A stretch of 64,000 nt of DNA, from contig CP019636.1 in assembly GCA_002163975.1 (NCBI GenBank), forward strand, positions 1,959,001 to 2,023,000, read 5' to 3'. The notes beneath the pieces are model-generated. The model was given only the letters and a program-made list of their open reading frames with translations, was not told the origin of the DNA and did not search any database. A program made the translations under genes and the position numbers. This DNA comes from Nostocales cyanobacterium HT-58-2 (GTDB taxonomy: Bacteria > Cyanobacteriota > Cyanobacteriia > Cyanobacteriales > Nostocaceae). Within the stretch, counting starts at the first letter, position 1. Each line of letters opens with the position of its first letter. Shown piece by piece: positions 18,354-27,356 of the stretch.

Positions 18354-18650
18354 AGAAATCAATAGAACTCTTGCAAAAGTCAATTTTTTTGAGATAAACC
18401 ATAGATAAACACCAATGAACATCCGTATTTATCTGTGTAGCCTGTGGCAAGCCGCCTCCGGCGTCTACATCTGTGGTTCCTTTTAGACTTATTCGTATTT
18501 TTGCAGGAAGTCTAATAGCTTAGTCTCTTGCTCCTACCATCTCCGCATCTCTCCATCTTCCTCATCTCCATTCACTCACCTAGAGAAAGATTCATTCTTT
18601 GTGGAATTTTGCGAAAATCGAGGTGATGGCAACTGTTGTGGAGGTGGAGA
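18354..18650. other. Intergenic repeats, no gene
   Basis: About 300 bp. It holds AATTCAAAATTCA-type runs directly after the glycosyltransferase stop, a phrase found around many cyanobacterial genes (AACACCAATGAACATCCG ... TTTATCTGTGTAG) and a CT-rich tract (TCTCCATCTTCCTCATCTCC). No RNA gene or corrinoid riboswitch could be recognised ahead of the next gene. Confidence 0.5.
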
Positions 18651-19580
18651 ATGACAGATGGCAGTGTAAGAATTGTCTCCCTAATTCCCAGTGGAACGGA
18701 GATTTTGGCTGCGCTGGGGTTGACGGATGTAATTGTTGGGCGATCGCATGAATGTGATTATCCCCCAGAAATCCAAAATCGCCCTGTTTGTACTCAAGCA
18801 CGCATAAAAACTGATGCTCCAAGTCGTGAAATTCACGATAAAGTTAACAATCTGTTGCAATCTGCCCTGAGTATTTATCAAATCAAAACGGATGTTTTAG
18901 AAAAATTACAGCCGACTCACATCGTGACCCAAGACCAATGTGATGTCTGTGCTGTAAGTTTAAAAGATGTTGAAGAAGCAGTTGCCACCCTCACTCATAG
19001 CTCACCTCAAATTATTTCCTTACAACCAAATGTTCTGAAAGATATTTGGGAGGATATTCAGCGAGTCGCTAATGTCTTCAATGTAGATTCGCTGCAGTTG
19101 ATAGAAAATCTTGAAGCTCGGGTGAAAATAGTAGACCAAAGAACACAAGGTCTTTCCCAAACAGAACACCTCCCGACTGTTGCTTGTATTGAGTGGACTG
19201 AGCCTTTGATGGTCGCTGCTAATTGGATTCCTGAACTGGTAACCTTAGCAGGAGGACAACCTCTACTTAGTATTACGGGTCAGCCTTCTGCTCCTTTGAA
19301 GTGGGAAACACTCATTTCTAGCAATCCAGATATTATCATTTTTATGCCTTGTGGCTTTGATTTAAAGCGCACCCGCCAAGAAGCCCAATTATTAAGTCAA
19401 CATCCAGAATGGCAAAAATTACATGCTGTTCAAAGTGGGAGAGTTTATATTACGGATGGTAATTCCTACTTTAATCGTCCAGGACCTCGACTTGTAGAGT
19501 CTATAGAAATTTTGGGAGAAATTCTACATCCAGAAATCTTTCAGTATGGATACAAGGAACAGGCTTGGGAACTGTTATAG
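18651..19580 (+). CDS. Cobalamin-binding-type periplasmic-binding-fold protein
   Basis: 309 residues from ATG 18651 (MTDGSVRIVSLIPSGTEIL); an upstream TTG would add only five residues. The BtuF/FhuD fold is seen: RIVSLIPSGTEILAALGL at the start, VGRSHECDYP, a long helix linker around 140-165, and GRVYITDGNSYFNRPGPRLVE near the end. Unlike BtuF there is no signal peptide, so the protein appears cytoplasmic. Such leaderless members are often called cobalamin-binding proteins, but the ligand is not proven. No transporter genes are next to it. Confidence 0.85.
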   Translation: MTDGSVRIVSLIPSGTEILAALGLTDVIVGRSHECDYPPEIQNRPVCTQARIKTDAPSREIHDKVNNLLQSALSIYQIKTDVLEKLQPTHIVTQDQCDVCAVSLKDVEEAVATLTHSSPQIISLQPNVLKDIWEDIQRVANVFNVDSLQLIENLEARVKIVDQRTQGLSQTEHLPTVACIEWTEPLMVAANWIPELVTLAGGQPLLSITGQPSAPLKWETLISSNPDIIIFMPCGFDLKRTRQEAQLLSQHPEWQKLHAVQSGRVYITDGNSYFNRPGPRLVESIEILGEILHPEIFQYGYKEQAWELL

Positions 19581-19671
19581 AACGAGATAAGAAAGAAGGA
19601 AACAGAAATTTTTCTTTTTCTAAGATTTTTTATCTTTTCAAGAAGCATGAAAAAAGTATTTCTTCTTTCTT

Positions 19672-19959
19672 TTATCTTTTTTGTAACCATTCAATAAGCG
19701 GTCTTAATGTTCCTGGCATTGCCGTTTCACCAACAGTAACTGTGTGTGTTTTCCCCTCATCTTCGACACTCAGGATGTACTGAAAACGGTCAGGTTGATT
19801 TGTCTGAGCGGTTATATTTTCAGGTAAATTGAAGAAATCTGCGGCTTCTACCAATTGGCGCAATTGGTCTGCTTCATTTTTTGGTATATTTTCCGTATCC
19901 ACAGTTTTTGTTCTGCTTATCCCAGCAAAGCCACCCGTACGTTTCAATGATACCTGCAT
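19672..19959 (-). CDS. Emfourin-type inhibitor of M4 metalloprotease
   Basis: 95 residues from ATG 19959 (MQVSLKRTGGFAGISRTK). The longer frame to 20040 adds an unrelated leader. The pattern MxVSLKRTGGFAGI, QLRQLVEAADFFNLPENI, FQYILSVEDEGKTHTVTV and LRPLIEWLQKR matches the emfourin (protealysin-associated inhibitor) family. In Serratia this protein binds and blocks the protealysin encoded next to it. Here it also lies directly downstream of an M4 protease gene on the same strand, 146 bp away across a strong stem-loop. Cytoplasmic by sequence. Confidence 0.9.
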   Translation of the reverse strand: MQVSLKRTGGFAGISRTKTVDTENIPKNEADQLRQLVEAADFFNLPENITAQTNQPDRFQYILSVEDEGKTHTVTVGETAMPGTLRPLIEWLQKR

Positions 19960-20053
19960 TTTCTTGCGCTCCGTCTTAATATCTTTTGCAAGAAATAGTA
20001 AAAACTGGGAAGAGAAATATAATATCTCCCAGTTTAGCAAGAAAAATCACTAG

Positions 20054-20100
20054 TGAATTATGAATGAAAACTCATGAAAAGTTTTATCATTCATAATTCA
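20054..20100. repeat. Stem-loop between protease and inhibitor genes
   Basis: TGAATTATGAATGA (20054-20067) and its exact reverse complement (20087-20100) enclose a second pairing AAAACT/AGTTTT, giving a nearly continuous hairpin of about 20 bp. It belongs to the TTCATAATTCAT repeat type found elsewhere here (35542-35608). It could terminate part of the protease transcript or protect the mRNA. Confidence 0.7.
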
Positions 20101-20105
20101 TAAGC

Positions 20106-21185
20106 TCAAATAACTCCTACCTTTTGCCAAGCGTTTTGTACTGCTTCTTGTTCTTTACTATCTTCACCGTAAAGTTCTCCAGCCACTGTGATAGTTATCT
20201 TGGCAGCTTGTTTAAAATTGGCTTTGGAGCGTAAGCGATCGCGTAAAGTAATGTACCAGATTTTCCCAGCTTTTTCCCAAGCAAAGCCACCAATCTCTGT
20301 TGCTGCTAGGTAAAAAGCATAGTTCGGAATGCCTGAGTTAATATGGACGCCGCCGTTATCTTCTGTACCAGTGAAGATGTCTTTCATATGCGCTGGCTGA
20401 GGATCTTTACCCATCGTTGGATCATCATACGCTGTGCCTGGTGCTTTCATTGAGCGGATACCTACACCCTTAACATTGGGTGCTAATAGACCTTCCCCAA
20501 TGATCCAATCAGCTTCCTCCGCAGTCTGATTTTTGACTCGTTGTTTGACGAGAGAGCCGAAAACATCAGAAAATGACTCATTGAGTGCCCCAGATTCTCC
20601 AAAGTATATGAGAGCAGCTTCATACTGAGTTACCCCATGAGTTAACTCATGCGCAATCACATCTATGGACTTGGTGAAGCGTTGAAACAGTTCTCCATCA
20701 CCATCACCATAAACCATCTGGTCGCCATTCCAGAAGGCGTTGTCATATTTTACACTGTAATGTACAGTCGAGTCTAAACGCAGTCCCTTGTCATCAATAG
20801 AATTGCGCTCAAAAATCTCGCTGAACAAGTCAAAGGTTGCGCCAGCCCCATCATAGGCTTCGTTGACCATTACATCATTGCTGGGGGGGTCACCCTCTCC
20901 ACGCACCAGCGTACCAGGTAGTTCTTCGCTGTTTTTAGCATCGAAGATGGTACGGCGCTTCTGTCCAGGAGAAACCGCAAAATTGACAGCACCTACGGCG
21001 TTCCGCCGACCGCGAAATTGCGCTGAAACATTTAATGTACGAAATGCCCATTCACGCTGCTGGGGATTACCACTCACTGCCACGTGTTCCAATATATGGG
21101 GTGGGACAATACAACAGATGGGGCATCTGGAGTAAAGTTGATGGTCGCAGTCAAACCCAACAGATTTTTTCTTTTTTCGAGCCAT
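20106..21185 (-). CDS. Protealysin-like M4 metallopeptidase
   Basis: 359 residues. Residues 20-40 (SRCPICCIVPPHILEHVAVS) form the short protealysin-type propeptide with its PPxxL motif and a cysteine cluster. The catalytic domain holds H179-E-L-T-H183 (zinc ligands and catalytic Glu180), the third ligand E203 in GALNESFSDVFG, DNGGVHINSGIPNYAFY with the transition-state histidine, and a FKQAAKITITVAGELYG C-terminus. There is no signal peptide, as in protealysins. It is a neutral zinc endopeptidase, likely cytoplasmic or released without a Sec signal. The emfourin-type inhibitor gene follows directly. Confidence 0.95.
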   Translation of the reverse strand: MARKKKKSVGFDCDHQLYSRCPICCIVPPHILEHVAVSGNPQQREWAFRTLNVSAQFRGRRNAVGAVNFAVSPGQKRRTIFDAKNSEELPGTLVRGEGDPPSNDVMVNEAYDGAGATFDLFSEIFERNSIDDKGLRLDSTVHYSVKYDNAFWNGDQMVYGDGDGELFQRFTKSIDVIAHELTHGVTQYEAALIYFGESGALNESFSDVFGSLVKQRVKNQTAEEADWIIGEGLLAPNVKGVGIRSMKAPGTAYDDPTMGKDPQPAHMKDIFTGTEDNGGVHINSGIPNYAFYLAATEIGGFAWEKAGKIWYITLRDRLRSKANFKQAAKITITVAGELYGEDSKEQEAVQNAWQKVGVI

Positions 21186-21570
21186 CTTAAAGATGTTCTC
21201 CTTTTGCTGATGTGTGATGGCAGATATCGGCTCTTACTCTCTATTGATTTGGAGTAGAGAATTCTTGCAAACAGTAAACCCCCTGATATTTTCTCGGTTC
21301 TATTTTCAGTAAGTCTATTAAGAGAAGACGGTACTTTCACAGGGTACTTTAAAAGGACTCACGGCACCTTGTTGCGTCAATTAGTTAATTCTCGTTCATA
21401 GAACCAACGGTTTTACATCATAGTTCCTGTTGAAAGGAAATTATATGGTTTATTACTGTTTTGTTACTACAAATTTGATAATTTAATCAATTTTTTAAAA
21501 ATAAGAAGTAGGGTAGCACTCATGAAAGATAAAAACGCGATTCATCAGGAGTGTAGAGGACTACTCAAAG
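21186..21570. other. Intergenic region upstream of the M4 gene
   Basis: 385 bp. The part next to 21186 should carry the protease promoter, with AAAAGGAG near 21200. A 48-codon plus-strand frame from ATG 21521 overlaps the methyltransferase 3' end and looks accidental. Nothing else recognisable. Confidence 0.5.
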
Positions 21571-22296
21571 TTAATTACAGCGAGTCCACCCGCCTAAAAC
21601 TGCTAAGCCGTAATATTTCCAGGGAACTGCTACAGTTTCAAAGCCAACTTTTGTCAGCATTTGCAAATGAGAATCTAAAGTAGCAAGTTGGTCTTGGCTG
21701 GAGTGCCCGTAAGTACTTGTCGCGCCAATTTTGGCACGAATTTCTGCGAGGGTTGTTCCCTGTTGAACCGCCCATTCTTCTCGTACTGACTTGTAAACTT
21801 CTGCTAAATTAGGTGATTCTGGCAGAATAGGGTCTGCATTCCAAAAGCAACCACCTTCGCAAAGACTGTCACTAATTCGCTGAAATAACTTCAATTTCAT
21901 CTCATCCTTGAGATGGTGAATTGCCAACGATGAAACACAAGCATCAAATTTCTGATGAAAGCCTAATTCCTTTGGATCATTTGCCCAATCACCAAAATCT
22001 GCTTCTAGACAAGTCCACCTTTGCTCATATCCAGCTGCAGTAATTTTACTTAGGGCAAATTCCAGCATTCGGGGTGAATAGTCTATGGCAACAACTTGAG
22101 CCTCTGGGCAACACTTGAGTAACCTCATACTGAGTTCGCCTGTACCGCATCCTAGTTCCAAAATGCGACGACTTGTAGAAGGCAGACAATGCGTGATAAC
22201 TGAGAGCATTTCATCATATCGCGGCAACAACTGGCGAATACCGATGTCAAAATCAGCCGTATCGGCAAACACTTCTCCAGGATATATGTGTTGCAT
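21571..22296 (-). CDS. Class I SAM-dependent methyltransferase
   Basis: 241 residues. ILELGCGTGELSMRLLKCCP (about 46-65) is motif I, the S-adenosylmethionine site; VVAIDYSPRMLEFA is motif II, with the acidic residue binding the ribose; FDACVSSLAIHHLKDE is motif IV and GGCFWNADPI motif V. It is a small-molecule methyltransferase of the Methyltransf_25/trans-aconitate type; the substrate is not readable from sequence. It stands alone, convergent with nothing obvious, and is preceded by an AT-rich spacer. Confidence 0.92.
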   Translation of the reverse strand: MQHIYPGEVFADTADFDIGIRQLLPRYDEMLSVITHCLPSTSRRILELGCGTGELSMRLLKCCPEAQVVAIDYSPRMLEFALSKITAAGYEQRWTCLEADFGDWANDPKELGFHQKFDACVSSLAIHHLKDEMKLKLFQRISDSLCEGGCFWNADPILPESPNLAEVYKSVREEWAVQQGTTLAEIRAKIGATSTYGHSSQDQLATLDSHLQMLTKVGFETVAVPWKYYGLAVLGGWTRCN

Positions 22297-22344
22297 AAGA
22301 ATTTGTATTGATAGATACTTTTAATAATTCTAAATAAGAATGTC

Positions 22345-22725
22345 TCAAATGCTCTCAATAAGATTATTACAGCAATGAAAGCAGAAAGCCCACACCTTGA
22401 AGGTGTGGGGACGCCAGACACCTACGGAGGAGCCAGTGCGGTCTTGGGGAGCCAGTGCGTTGCGCGGGTTCCCCGCGTTGTAGCACCTGGCGTGTTTCCC
22501 CAAGTGGAGCATCTGGCGTTGGAAACCCTCCTTCAGTGCAGACTCATGAATGCGTTGCAGCTTTAGCTGCCGTGCCCATCTTTCAACGAATTCGGACAAA
22601 CAGAGTTTCTCAGCCGCCGCCGCTTCTTGAAGGTTTTGATAGGCTGTGTCCGTTAACCCAATGGCTCGCTTCTTCTTAATTCCTTCATACAAAATAGGTA
22701 CGTTCTTCAATCTTTTCTTGCCCAT
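22345..22725 (-). CDS. Small hypothetical protein with repeat-derived C-terminus
   Basis: 126 residues. The first ~60 (MGKKRLKNVPILYEGIKKKR, GLTDTAYQNLQEAAAAEKLC, LSEFVERWARQL) look like a short ribbon-helix-helix-like or transposon-accessory protein family common in cyanobacteria. From about residue 65 on, the sequence is a translation of the dispersed repeats at 22426-22492 and of palindromes (CACACCTTGAAGGTGTG), so the natural C-terminus has been lost or extended by repeat insertion. Likely a degraded gene. Function unknown. Confidence 0.55.
   Translation of the reverse strand: MGKKRLKNVPILYEGIKKKRAIGLTDTAYQNLQEAAAAEKLCLSEFVERWARQLKLQRIHESALKEGFQRQMLHLGKHARCYNAGNPRNALAPQDRTGSSVGVWRPHTFKVWAFCFHCCNNLIESI
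22426..22492. repeat. Dispersed GC-rich repeat (GAGCCAGTGCGTTG type)
   Basis: The core GGGGAGCCAGTGCGTTG, then GCGGGTTCCCCGCGTTG and AGCACCTGGCG (22446-22492), is preceded by a partial copy (GGAGGAGCCAGTGCGGT). The same repeat, about 80% alike, occurs in reverse orientation inside tnpB at 42177-42230. It contains a self-complementary GCGGG-TTC-CCCGC. Confidence 0.75.
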
Positions 22726-22741
22726 GTTCGCGACTCTTTAG

Positions 22742-22969
22742 TTCTTGGTGTTATACTAATGAGAGCGACAGGTGAAAGTCCAAGACAGGGTGTGCGGCAA
22801 ATAGGGTTGAGCCTTTTGGCAGACAGTACCCCACTCCGTGGTCGAATCACAATACTTGCTGCTCGGTGGCGAAGTCGAGTTAAAACATAGCCAGAGTTTC
22901 TAACACAAACCAAATCCAGAAAAGCAAAATAATTTCAGAAATTAAGGTATCGTGGGGCGCACGAAAACC
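22742..22969. other. Structured-looking non-coding stretch, unresolved
   Basis: Contains GAGAGCGACAGGTGAAAGTC, GTGTGCGGCAAATAGGGTTG and CTCGGTGGCGAAGTCGAG, phrases that remind me of group II intron domain I. I found no domain V hairpin and no reverse transcriptase, so an intron call is not supported. It may be the 5' part of a decayed mobile element. Confidence 0.25.
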
Positions 22970-23207
22970 AGGGAAATGACAGAACCAGCTTCTAAGGCAC
23001 TGTCTACAAGTACCTAACGCTTGGGGATGATGAAGCCCTCTGGGGCTATCTAAATCAAGCTCAAAACTTGGTTCAATAGAACGGGTTTTTGGTTTGAGGA
23101 CTGCTCGCAAGAGATAGATAGTTTGAAGGTACGTCAATGAACCAAGAATCCCACGGCTTCATACCACATTGGAGCGAAGCGAAATGTGGTAGCCGTGGGA
23201 GCGTCAA
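22970..23207 (+). mobile_element. Orphan right end of an IS200/IS605-like element
   Basis: The stretch TTTGAGGACTGCTCGCAAGA ... GTCAATGAACCAAGAATCCC, then a hairpin and GGGAGCGTCAA, is the arrangement I associate with the 3' omega-RNA region and right end of cyanobacterial tnpB elements. The hairpin (23150-23199) pairs CCCACGGCT with AGCCGTGGG and ACCACATT with AATGTGGT. No tnpB or tnpA frame is left upstream. Compare the intact tnpB element at 41753, which also ends GAGAATGTCAA after a hairpin. Confidence 0.45.
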
Positions 23208-23664
23208 TGTATTACCTCTACAAAACAATTGTGCCTCTGCCTGTCTAAGTTATCCCACAAATATGCAACCGCCAAAACTCGACCAAAGCTGTATAATTGT
23301 TTAACATGGTAAAAGACCCACTAAATTGTGTGTGGTTGTGTGTTGTAAAACTTGGTTAATCAGTGGTCATGAGGTCAAATCCCTTTTGGCCACTTTGTTT
23401 TTTACTGAAATCAATTCAGATTCGCTAAACTTGCAAATCTTGATTTTTTCACTGTATTTTATACATAAAATTTGAGAAAGCTTTGAAAATGAGCGGTATT
23501 TTTTTCTCCCAAGCTTGGGAGAGAGACGACCTGAGGTGAGGGGGAATGAGGGAGGTTCTGCATTCGTACAAGAGGTCTAGTGACACAACAGGAATAACCA
23601 TTAAAATGAGGTGGTTCATGAACCACCCCATGCTCTCAAAATTTCTTTGCTAGAAAACCATTAA
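23208..23664. other. Intergenic region with terminator-like hairpin
   Basis: No gene. AGTGGTCA...TGGCCACT (23362-23394) followed by TTGTTTTTTA could end a plus-strand transcript. CCCAAGCTTGGGAGAGAGAC and similar debris near 23510 look like repeats. Confidence 0.5.
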
Positions 23665-24186
23665 CTAAGCAGTGAGAACAAAGTCAACATCGCTAGTTCC
23701 ACTCGTTTCTGACTGACCAGATGTCAGCTTCTGATCATTCACTTCAACAGCAAAAGGTGTGTCTTGTAGGTTGATATTGTAGTCAGTTTTGTCATTTGTA
23801 TATCCAACGCTGGCAATCATTTTGCGACCTTGGTCTGTGTAAATGAAAGCTAACAATTGATTTTTTTGTTGCTGATTGTCGTAAGCCCAAATCACCATAT
23901 ACTGTCTGCCTTGATAATCGAAAATTTTAGGCGGACGATTGGGAGTGTAACGACCAGGATTACCAAAGCTTTTGTCAAGGAAATCTTGAACAGAGCTTTC
24001 TTCTACAGTTGCATAAGCAACTTCTTCTGGAGAGGTTGGTTCTGCATCTGGTTGGCTTTCATCAACGACTTCTTCTTTTCCACGGTTCCGGAAGTAATCT
24101 ACTGCAGCTTTAGTTCCAATGGCACCAACGGCAGCGATTCCTGCACCGACGAGAACATTGCGAAGGAGGTTATTTTGATTACTCAT
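23665..24186 (-). CDS. Hypothetical protein with N-terminal hydrophobic segment
   Basis: 173 residues. Residues 8-28 (LRNVLVGAGIAAVGAIGTKA) are hydrophobic and glycine/alanine-rich, as a membrane anchor or amphipathic insertion. An acidic linker (KEEVVDESQPDAEPTSPEE) follows, then a folded part of about 100 residues (RPPKIFDYQGRQYMVIWAYD ... LLAFIYTDQGRKMIASVGY). An AGGAG-like site (CATGAGGAGAAAAG) precedes the ATG at 24186. I do not recognise the family. No operon partner. Confidence 0.75.
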   Translation of the reverse strand: MSNQNNLLRNVLVGAGIAAVGAIGTKAAVDYFRNRGKEEVVDESQPDAEPTSPEEVAYATVEESSVQDFLDKSFGNPGRYTPNRPPKIFDYQGRQYMVIWAYDNQQQKNQLLAFIYTDQGRKMIASVGYTNDKTDYNINLQDTPFAVEVNDQKLTSGQSETSGTSDVDFVLTA

Positions 24187-24283
24187 CTTTTCTCCTCATG
24201 CTAAAAAACACCGTGGTCAATGGTAACATTACTAGTTATTTTTGTTAAAAAAATTCATTTTTTTAATAGATACGAAGATATGA

Positions 24284-25375
24284 TCACTGACCTACTATCA
24301 GCCTTTGGGATACCAAATCAGCTGCTAATTGTATCGCTGCTTTCATACTTGTAGCATCAGCAATTCCCTGACCTGCAATATCAAATGCTGTACCGTGGTC
24401 AGGTGAGGTGCGAATGAAAGGAAGACCAATGGAAGTGTTGACTGCTCTATCAAATGCCATCAGCTTTACAGGTATTAAGCCTTGGTCATGATACAGTGCA
24501 AGATACGCATCTGCTGCTTTTGAGGGCTCAATGCTACCATACCAAGCTTGACCTGGCTTGACCCACATTGTGTCTGGTGGAATGGGACCTTCTAGCTGTA
24601 AGTTTGGTCGGTTTTTACGTTCTTGCTCTATCCAAGGAATCAACCAATCTTGTTCTTCATGTCCTAGTTGTCCCTGTTCGCCACTGTGTGGGTTTAAACC
24701 AGCGATCGCAATTTTCGCTGTTTGTAAACCAAAATCTTTCTCCAAACACTCCACCAACAAGTCTAATTTTTCCCTCATCAACTGCGATGTTAAGACTTGA
24801 GGGACTTGACTTAAAGAAATATGTGTGGTTACAAGCAGCGTGCGCAGTGTCCAGTTGGTGTAGGGCGATCGCGCTACAAATAACATTCCCACACGCTTTG
24901 CGCCTGAGTTCTGGGCTAAAAGTTCTGTTTGTCCTGGATAGTTATATCCTGCCGCCTTCCATGCTGATTTTGCAATTGGACCTGTGACGATACCATCAAA
25001 TTGACCTGCGAGTGTTTGGGCAATGGCTGTTTCCATATAAGCAAAGCTAGCCCCACCACTGGCTGCATTACCCGTCCCAATGGAAATTTCACCCTGTATG
25101 TGCTTGTCCAATGGCACATCGAGGATTGATAGCTCTGCTGGATTTGCTAAAGACTGAGAATTTTCAACTAACTGTAATTGAGTATAAATTCTTGCTAATA
25201 AATCTCGACTACCCACAACTGTTATGTCACAGGTTTTGTGAATTTCCTGGTCTGTTAAAGCTTTCAAAATGACCTCTGGTCCTATTCCAGCCGGGTCTCC
25301 CAGGGTTAATGCTAAGCGTGGGCGGCTTTGCACTGATGTTATGTCTTTTTCACTAAATTTGTACATTGTCGGCAT
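24284..25375 (-). CDS. pdxA: 4-hydroxythreonine-4-phosphate dehydrogenase
   Basis: 363 residues from ATG 25375 ([20 protein letters not shown]); the longer frame to 25465 has an improbable basic leader. It oxidises 4-phospho-hydroxy-threonine with NAD in the PdxA/PdxJ route to pyridoxal phosphate. [102 protein letters not shown] and [19 protein letters not shown] are all present; the histidines bind the divalent metal. Cytoplasmic dimer. Complete and typical in length. Confidence 0.97.
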   Translation of the reverse strand: MPTMYKFSEKDITSVQSRPRLALTLGDPAGIGPEVILKALTDQEIHKTCDITVVGSRDLLARIYTQLQLVENSQSLANPAELSILDVPLDKHIQGEISIGTGNAASGGASFAYMETAIAQTLAGQFDGIVTGPIAKSAWKAAGYNYPGQTELLAQNSGAKRVGMLFVARSPYTNWTLRTLLVTTHISLSQVPQVLTSQLMREKLDLLVECLEKDFGLQTAKIAIAGLNPHSGEQGQLGHEEQDWLIPWIEQERKNRPNLQLEGPIPPDTMWVKPGQAWYGSIEPSKAADAYLALYHDQGLIPVKLMAFDRAVNTSIGLPFIRTSPDHGTAFDIAGQGIADATSMKAAIQLAADLVSQRLIVGQ

Positions 25376-25636
25376 ATTCTTCTTTCTCAAAATGCATTTC
25401 AACTTGGTAGAGAGCAGGAATTTGCTCAAAACAGACTTGTTTCGTCTTTTCTTAAGGCGTAACAATCCCGTTCGTTGAAAGCCTACGTAAACACAATTGT
25501 CGTTTCAAATTATGGCAATACACCGTTCGCACAGCGCGCGCTTTGCACTGAGTCCCATTCGCTCTCAAACAGTTAGCTCTCCATTGAAGGAGTAGAAAAA
25601 TCTAACTTTCATGCTGGAAACACTTTTGGTGATTCC

Positions 25637-26248
25637 TTAAAGCAGTCTTGCTTTTCTTCCAGCTTCTTCTCGATTTTTCTCAACAACTGGTAAAATTTTC
25701 TCTGCAAACCCTTTCAAAGCTTGGTCTTGTCCTTGTTGACAATACTTTTCAAACTCATTCCGAATGTTGGAATGAATTTGAACCTGCCCTCGCATATATG
25801 CTCGGTTAAATTTATCACCATCAACCTGCTTTAGTGTTTTCAAGAAGGATTCGTTCTCTGAACCAAAATCTTTTGGTAAATTAAAACCTTTATCCCTTGC
25901 TATTTTCTCCAGCTGTTTGTTCCAATCTTCATAGTCTCGCTTCATTTGCTCTGCAAAGTTTGTCACTGTTATATTTATAGACTTTCGGGGTACGAGTTTA
26001 CTTGTTTGAATCCCTATCATGTTACTTTGCGCCACCTTAGTCATGAATTCTTTGTCTAGAGCTAGAGCACTTAGTGAAGAACCAGAATTTGTAGTTTCTG
26101 GAGCAAGTTTAGTGTTTCCACAAGCACTATTCGTTTCTGGTGTATTCTGGGCAAGGATAGATTGAGTAGGACTGTTAAAGTAACAACTGATTAAAACACT
26201 ATTTAAACAAGCAACTCCTATAAAGAGCAATTTTTTATGGGAAAGCAT
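25637..26248 (-). CDS. DUF4142 family lipoprotein
   Basis: 203 residues from ATG 26248 (MLSHKKLLFIGVACLNSVLI). The hydrophobic signal ends in LISC, a lipobox, so the mature protein probably starts with a lipidated cysteine. From residue 60 on, the DUF4142 four-helix (ferritin-like) domain follows: LDKEFMTKVAQSNMIGIQTS, FAEQMKRDYEDWNKQLEKIA, FLKTLKQVDGDKFNRAYM and MRGQVQIHSNIRNEFEKY. The family function is unknown, but its members are envelope proteins often linked to stress. An upstream start at 26305 would place the signal 19 residues in and is less likely. Confidence 0.9.
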   Translation of the reverse strand: MLSHKKLLFIGVACLNSVLISCYFNSPTQSILAQNTPETNSACGNTKLAPETTNSGSSLSALALDKEFMTKVAQSNMIGIQTSKLVPRKSINITVTNFAEQMKRDYEDWNKQLEKIARDKGFNLPKDFGSENESFLKTLKQVDGDKFNRAYMRGQVQIHSNIRNEFEKYCQQGQDQALKGFAEKILPVVEKNREEAGRKARLL

Positions 26249-26597
26249 AGTCACCTTAACTTGTATTATCAAGGACTTCAACAATTGACTTTTTGTATAT
26301 CTCACATTCTGTACTCAGTCGTGTCATATGCTATGAAATGTGACCCAATGGTATAGTACACCTAATATCAAAGAACAAAAAATAATGCTTGTGAAATAGC
26401 TCTCTTTAGGAGCATCGCTCATCAGGGTAGCGCGCCTCGACCAATTGTACATGAAACGATTGAGCCGAGTATTCATGTCAGTGGCGATAAGCGGAGCTTA
26501 AGCCTTTCCTGCGGAACACTACGCGAACGGCTATCGCACTACCCTAAAACTATGTGAAACTAGATTTGAAACTTTCCAATGATGAGCGGGTAAACCA
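26249..26597. other. Intergenic region with dispersed palindromic repeat
   Basis: About 350 bp. 26480-26543 contains GTGGCGATAAGCGGAGCTTA and CGCGAACGGCTATCGC, a common cyanobacterial repeat with self-complementary GCGATA/TATCGC. No gene seen. The promoter for the small gene at 26598 should lie here. Confidence 0.5.
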
Positions 26598-26960
26598 ATG
26601 ACAGAAATTCGGATGGTGATTGAGGGAGACGATGCAATTGATGCAACAGAAGCTCTTTTAGCAATCCCAGAAATATCCGGAAACTATACGGTAACAGAAG
26701 AACCTCAAAGAGAGACAATATTGGCAACAGTCGCTTCGATTGTTGGAATTGTTGTCGGAGGTATTCAGATAGCTGAACAAATTCGCAAGTGGTATGAGGA
26801 GCATAAAAAAGGACAGTCTGGGAAAAGAATTGAAAAAGTGGTAATTATTGTTGTTGTTGGGCGTAATCAGGAACGCATTGTTTTAACAGGTGAGACGATT
26901 GATAATGAGACACTTAAAAAATTAGCTCAGAGATTAGATGATTTAAAGAAAAATGATTGA
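26598..26960 (+). CDS. EACC1-like small protein of a CHAT/NTPase conflict locus
   Basis: 120 residues. A first strand-helix part (EIRMVIEGDDAIDATEALLAIPEISGNYTV) is followed by a hydrophobic helix (ILATVASIVGIVVGGIQIAEQ, about 43-64), then KWYEEHKKG and a C-terminal strand-helix part (KVVIIVVVGRNQERIVLTGE, ETLKKLAQRLDD). This matches, from memory, the pattern of EACC1 (effector-associated constant component 1): a GDD opening, a central alanine/valine-rich segment, a strand pair and an L-x-x-L end. EACC1 proteins accompany effectors with protease or NTPase domains in bacterial conflict systems. The next gene on the same strand (396 bp on) is such an effector. The precise role is unknown; it may be an adaptor at the membrane. 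Confidence 0.6.
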   Translation: MTEIRMVIEGDDAIDATEALLAIPEISGNYTVTEEPQRETILATVASIVGIVVGGIQIAEQIRKWYEEHKKGQSGKRIEKVVIIVVVGRNQERIVLTGETIDNETLKKLAQRLDDLKKND

Positions 26961-27356
26961 GATTCTTCGCTTCTGTTCTTTCGCTTCGCTCAGGACTGCG
27001 CTGCCCTCCCTTGCCCACTCCGCTAACAGAATGACAAAATATACCTTACCCAATCTTTTCAAACATCCTTTTTATATTAACGTTTGTCTGTTTCGAGAGA
27101 GGTTAAATTAGTTCAGCAATTGACTAGGTAATATCAAAATTGAATACCCTAGGTTAAGTGTTTATTACGTAATTATGTCTACGCTCCTCATCAATGTTGA
27201 CTTAAGTTTCGTCATGTTGCTGATTAGCATGATTTGTAGGTTTGCTCAATAAAAGGCAGTTGACTGGAAACTTAAAATAATTATATGCAATATCTGAAAT
27301 CGCTAGTTCTAGTTTTGAAAATATAGTTGGAGTCTTCAAAGTTCTGGAGCCATAAT
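26961..27356. other. Long spacer between small protein and CHAT gene
   Basis: 396 bp. 26970-27035 holds a dispersed repeat phrase (TTCTTTCGCTTCGCTCAGGA, CTCCGCTAACAGAATGACAA) often seen between cyanobacterial genes. The remainder is AT-rich and could hold a separate promoter for the CHAT gene. A GGAGC ribosome binding site lies 8 nt before its ATG. Confidence 0.5.

Noticed and set aside
22742..22969. Group II intron
   Set aside because: Some domain I-like phrases, but no domain V hairpin, no boundaries and no reverse transcriptase.
23340..23400. Possible tRNA 3' half (AGGTCAAATCCC followed by GGCCACT)
   Set aside because: No matching acceptor, D or anticodon arms upstream; better explained as a terminator-like hairpin.
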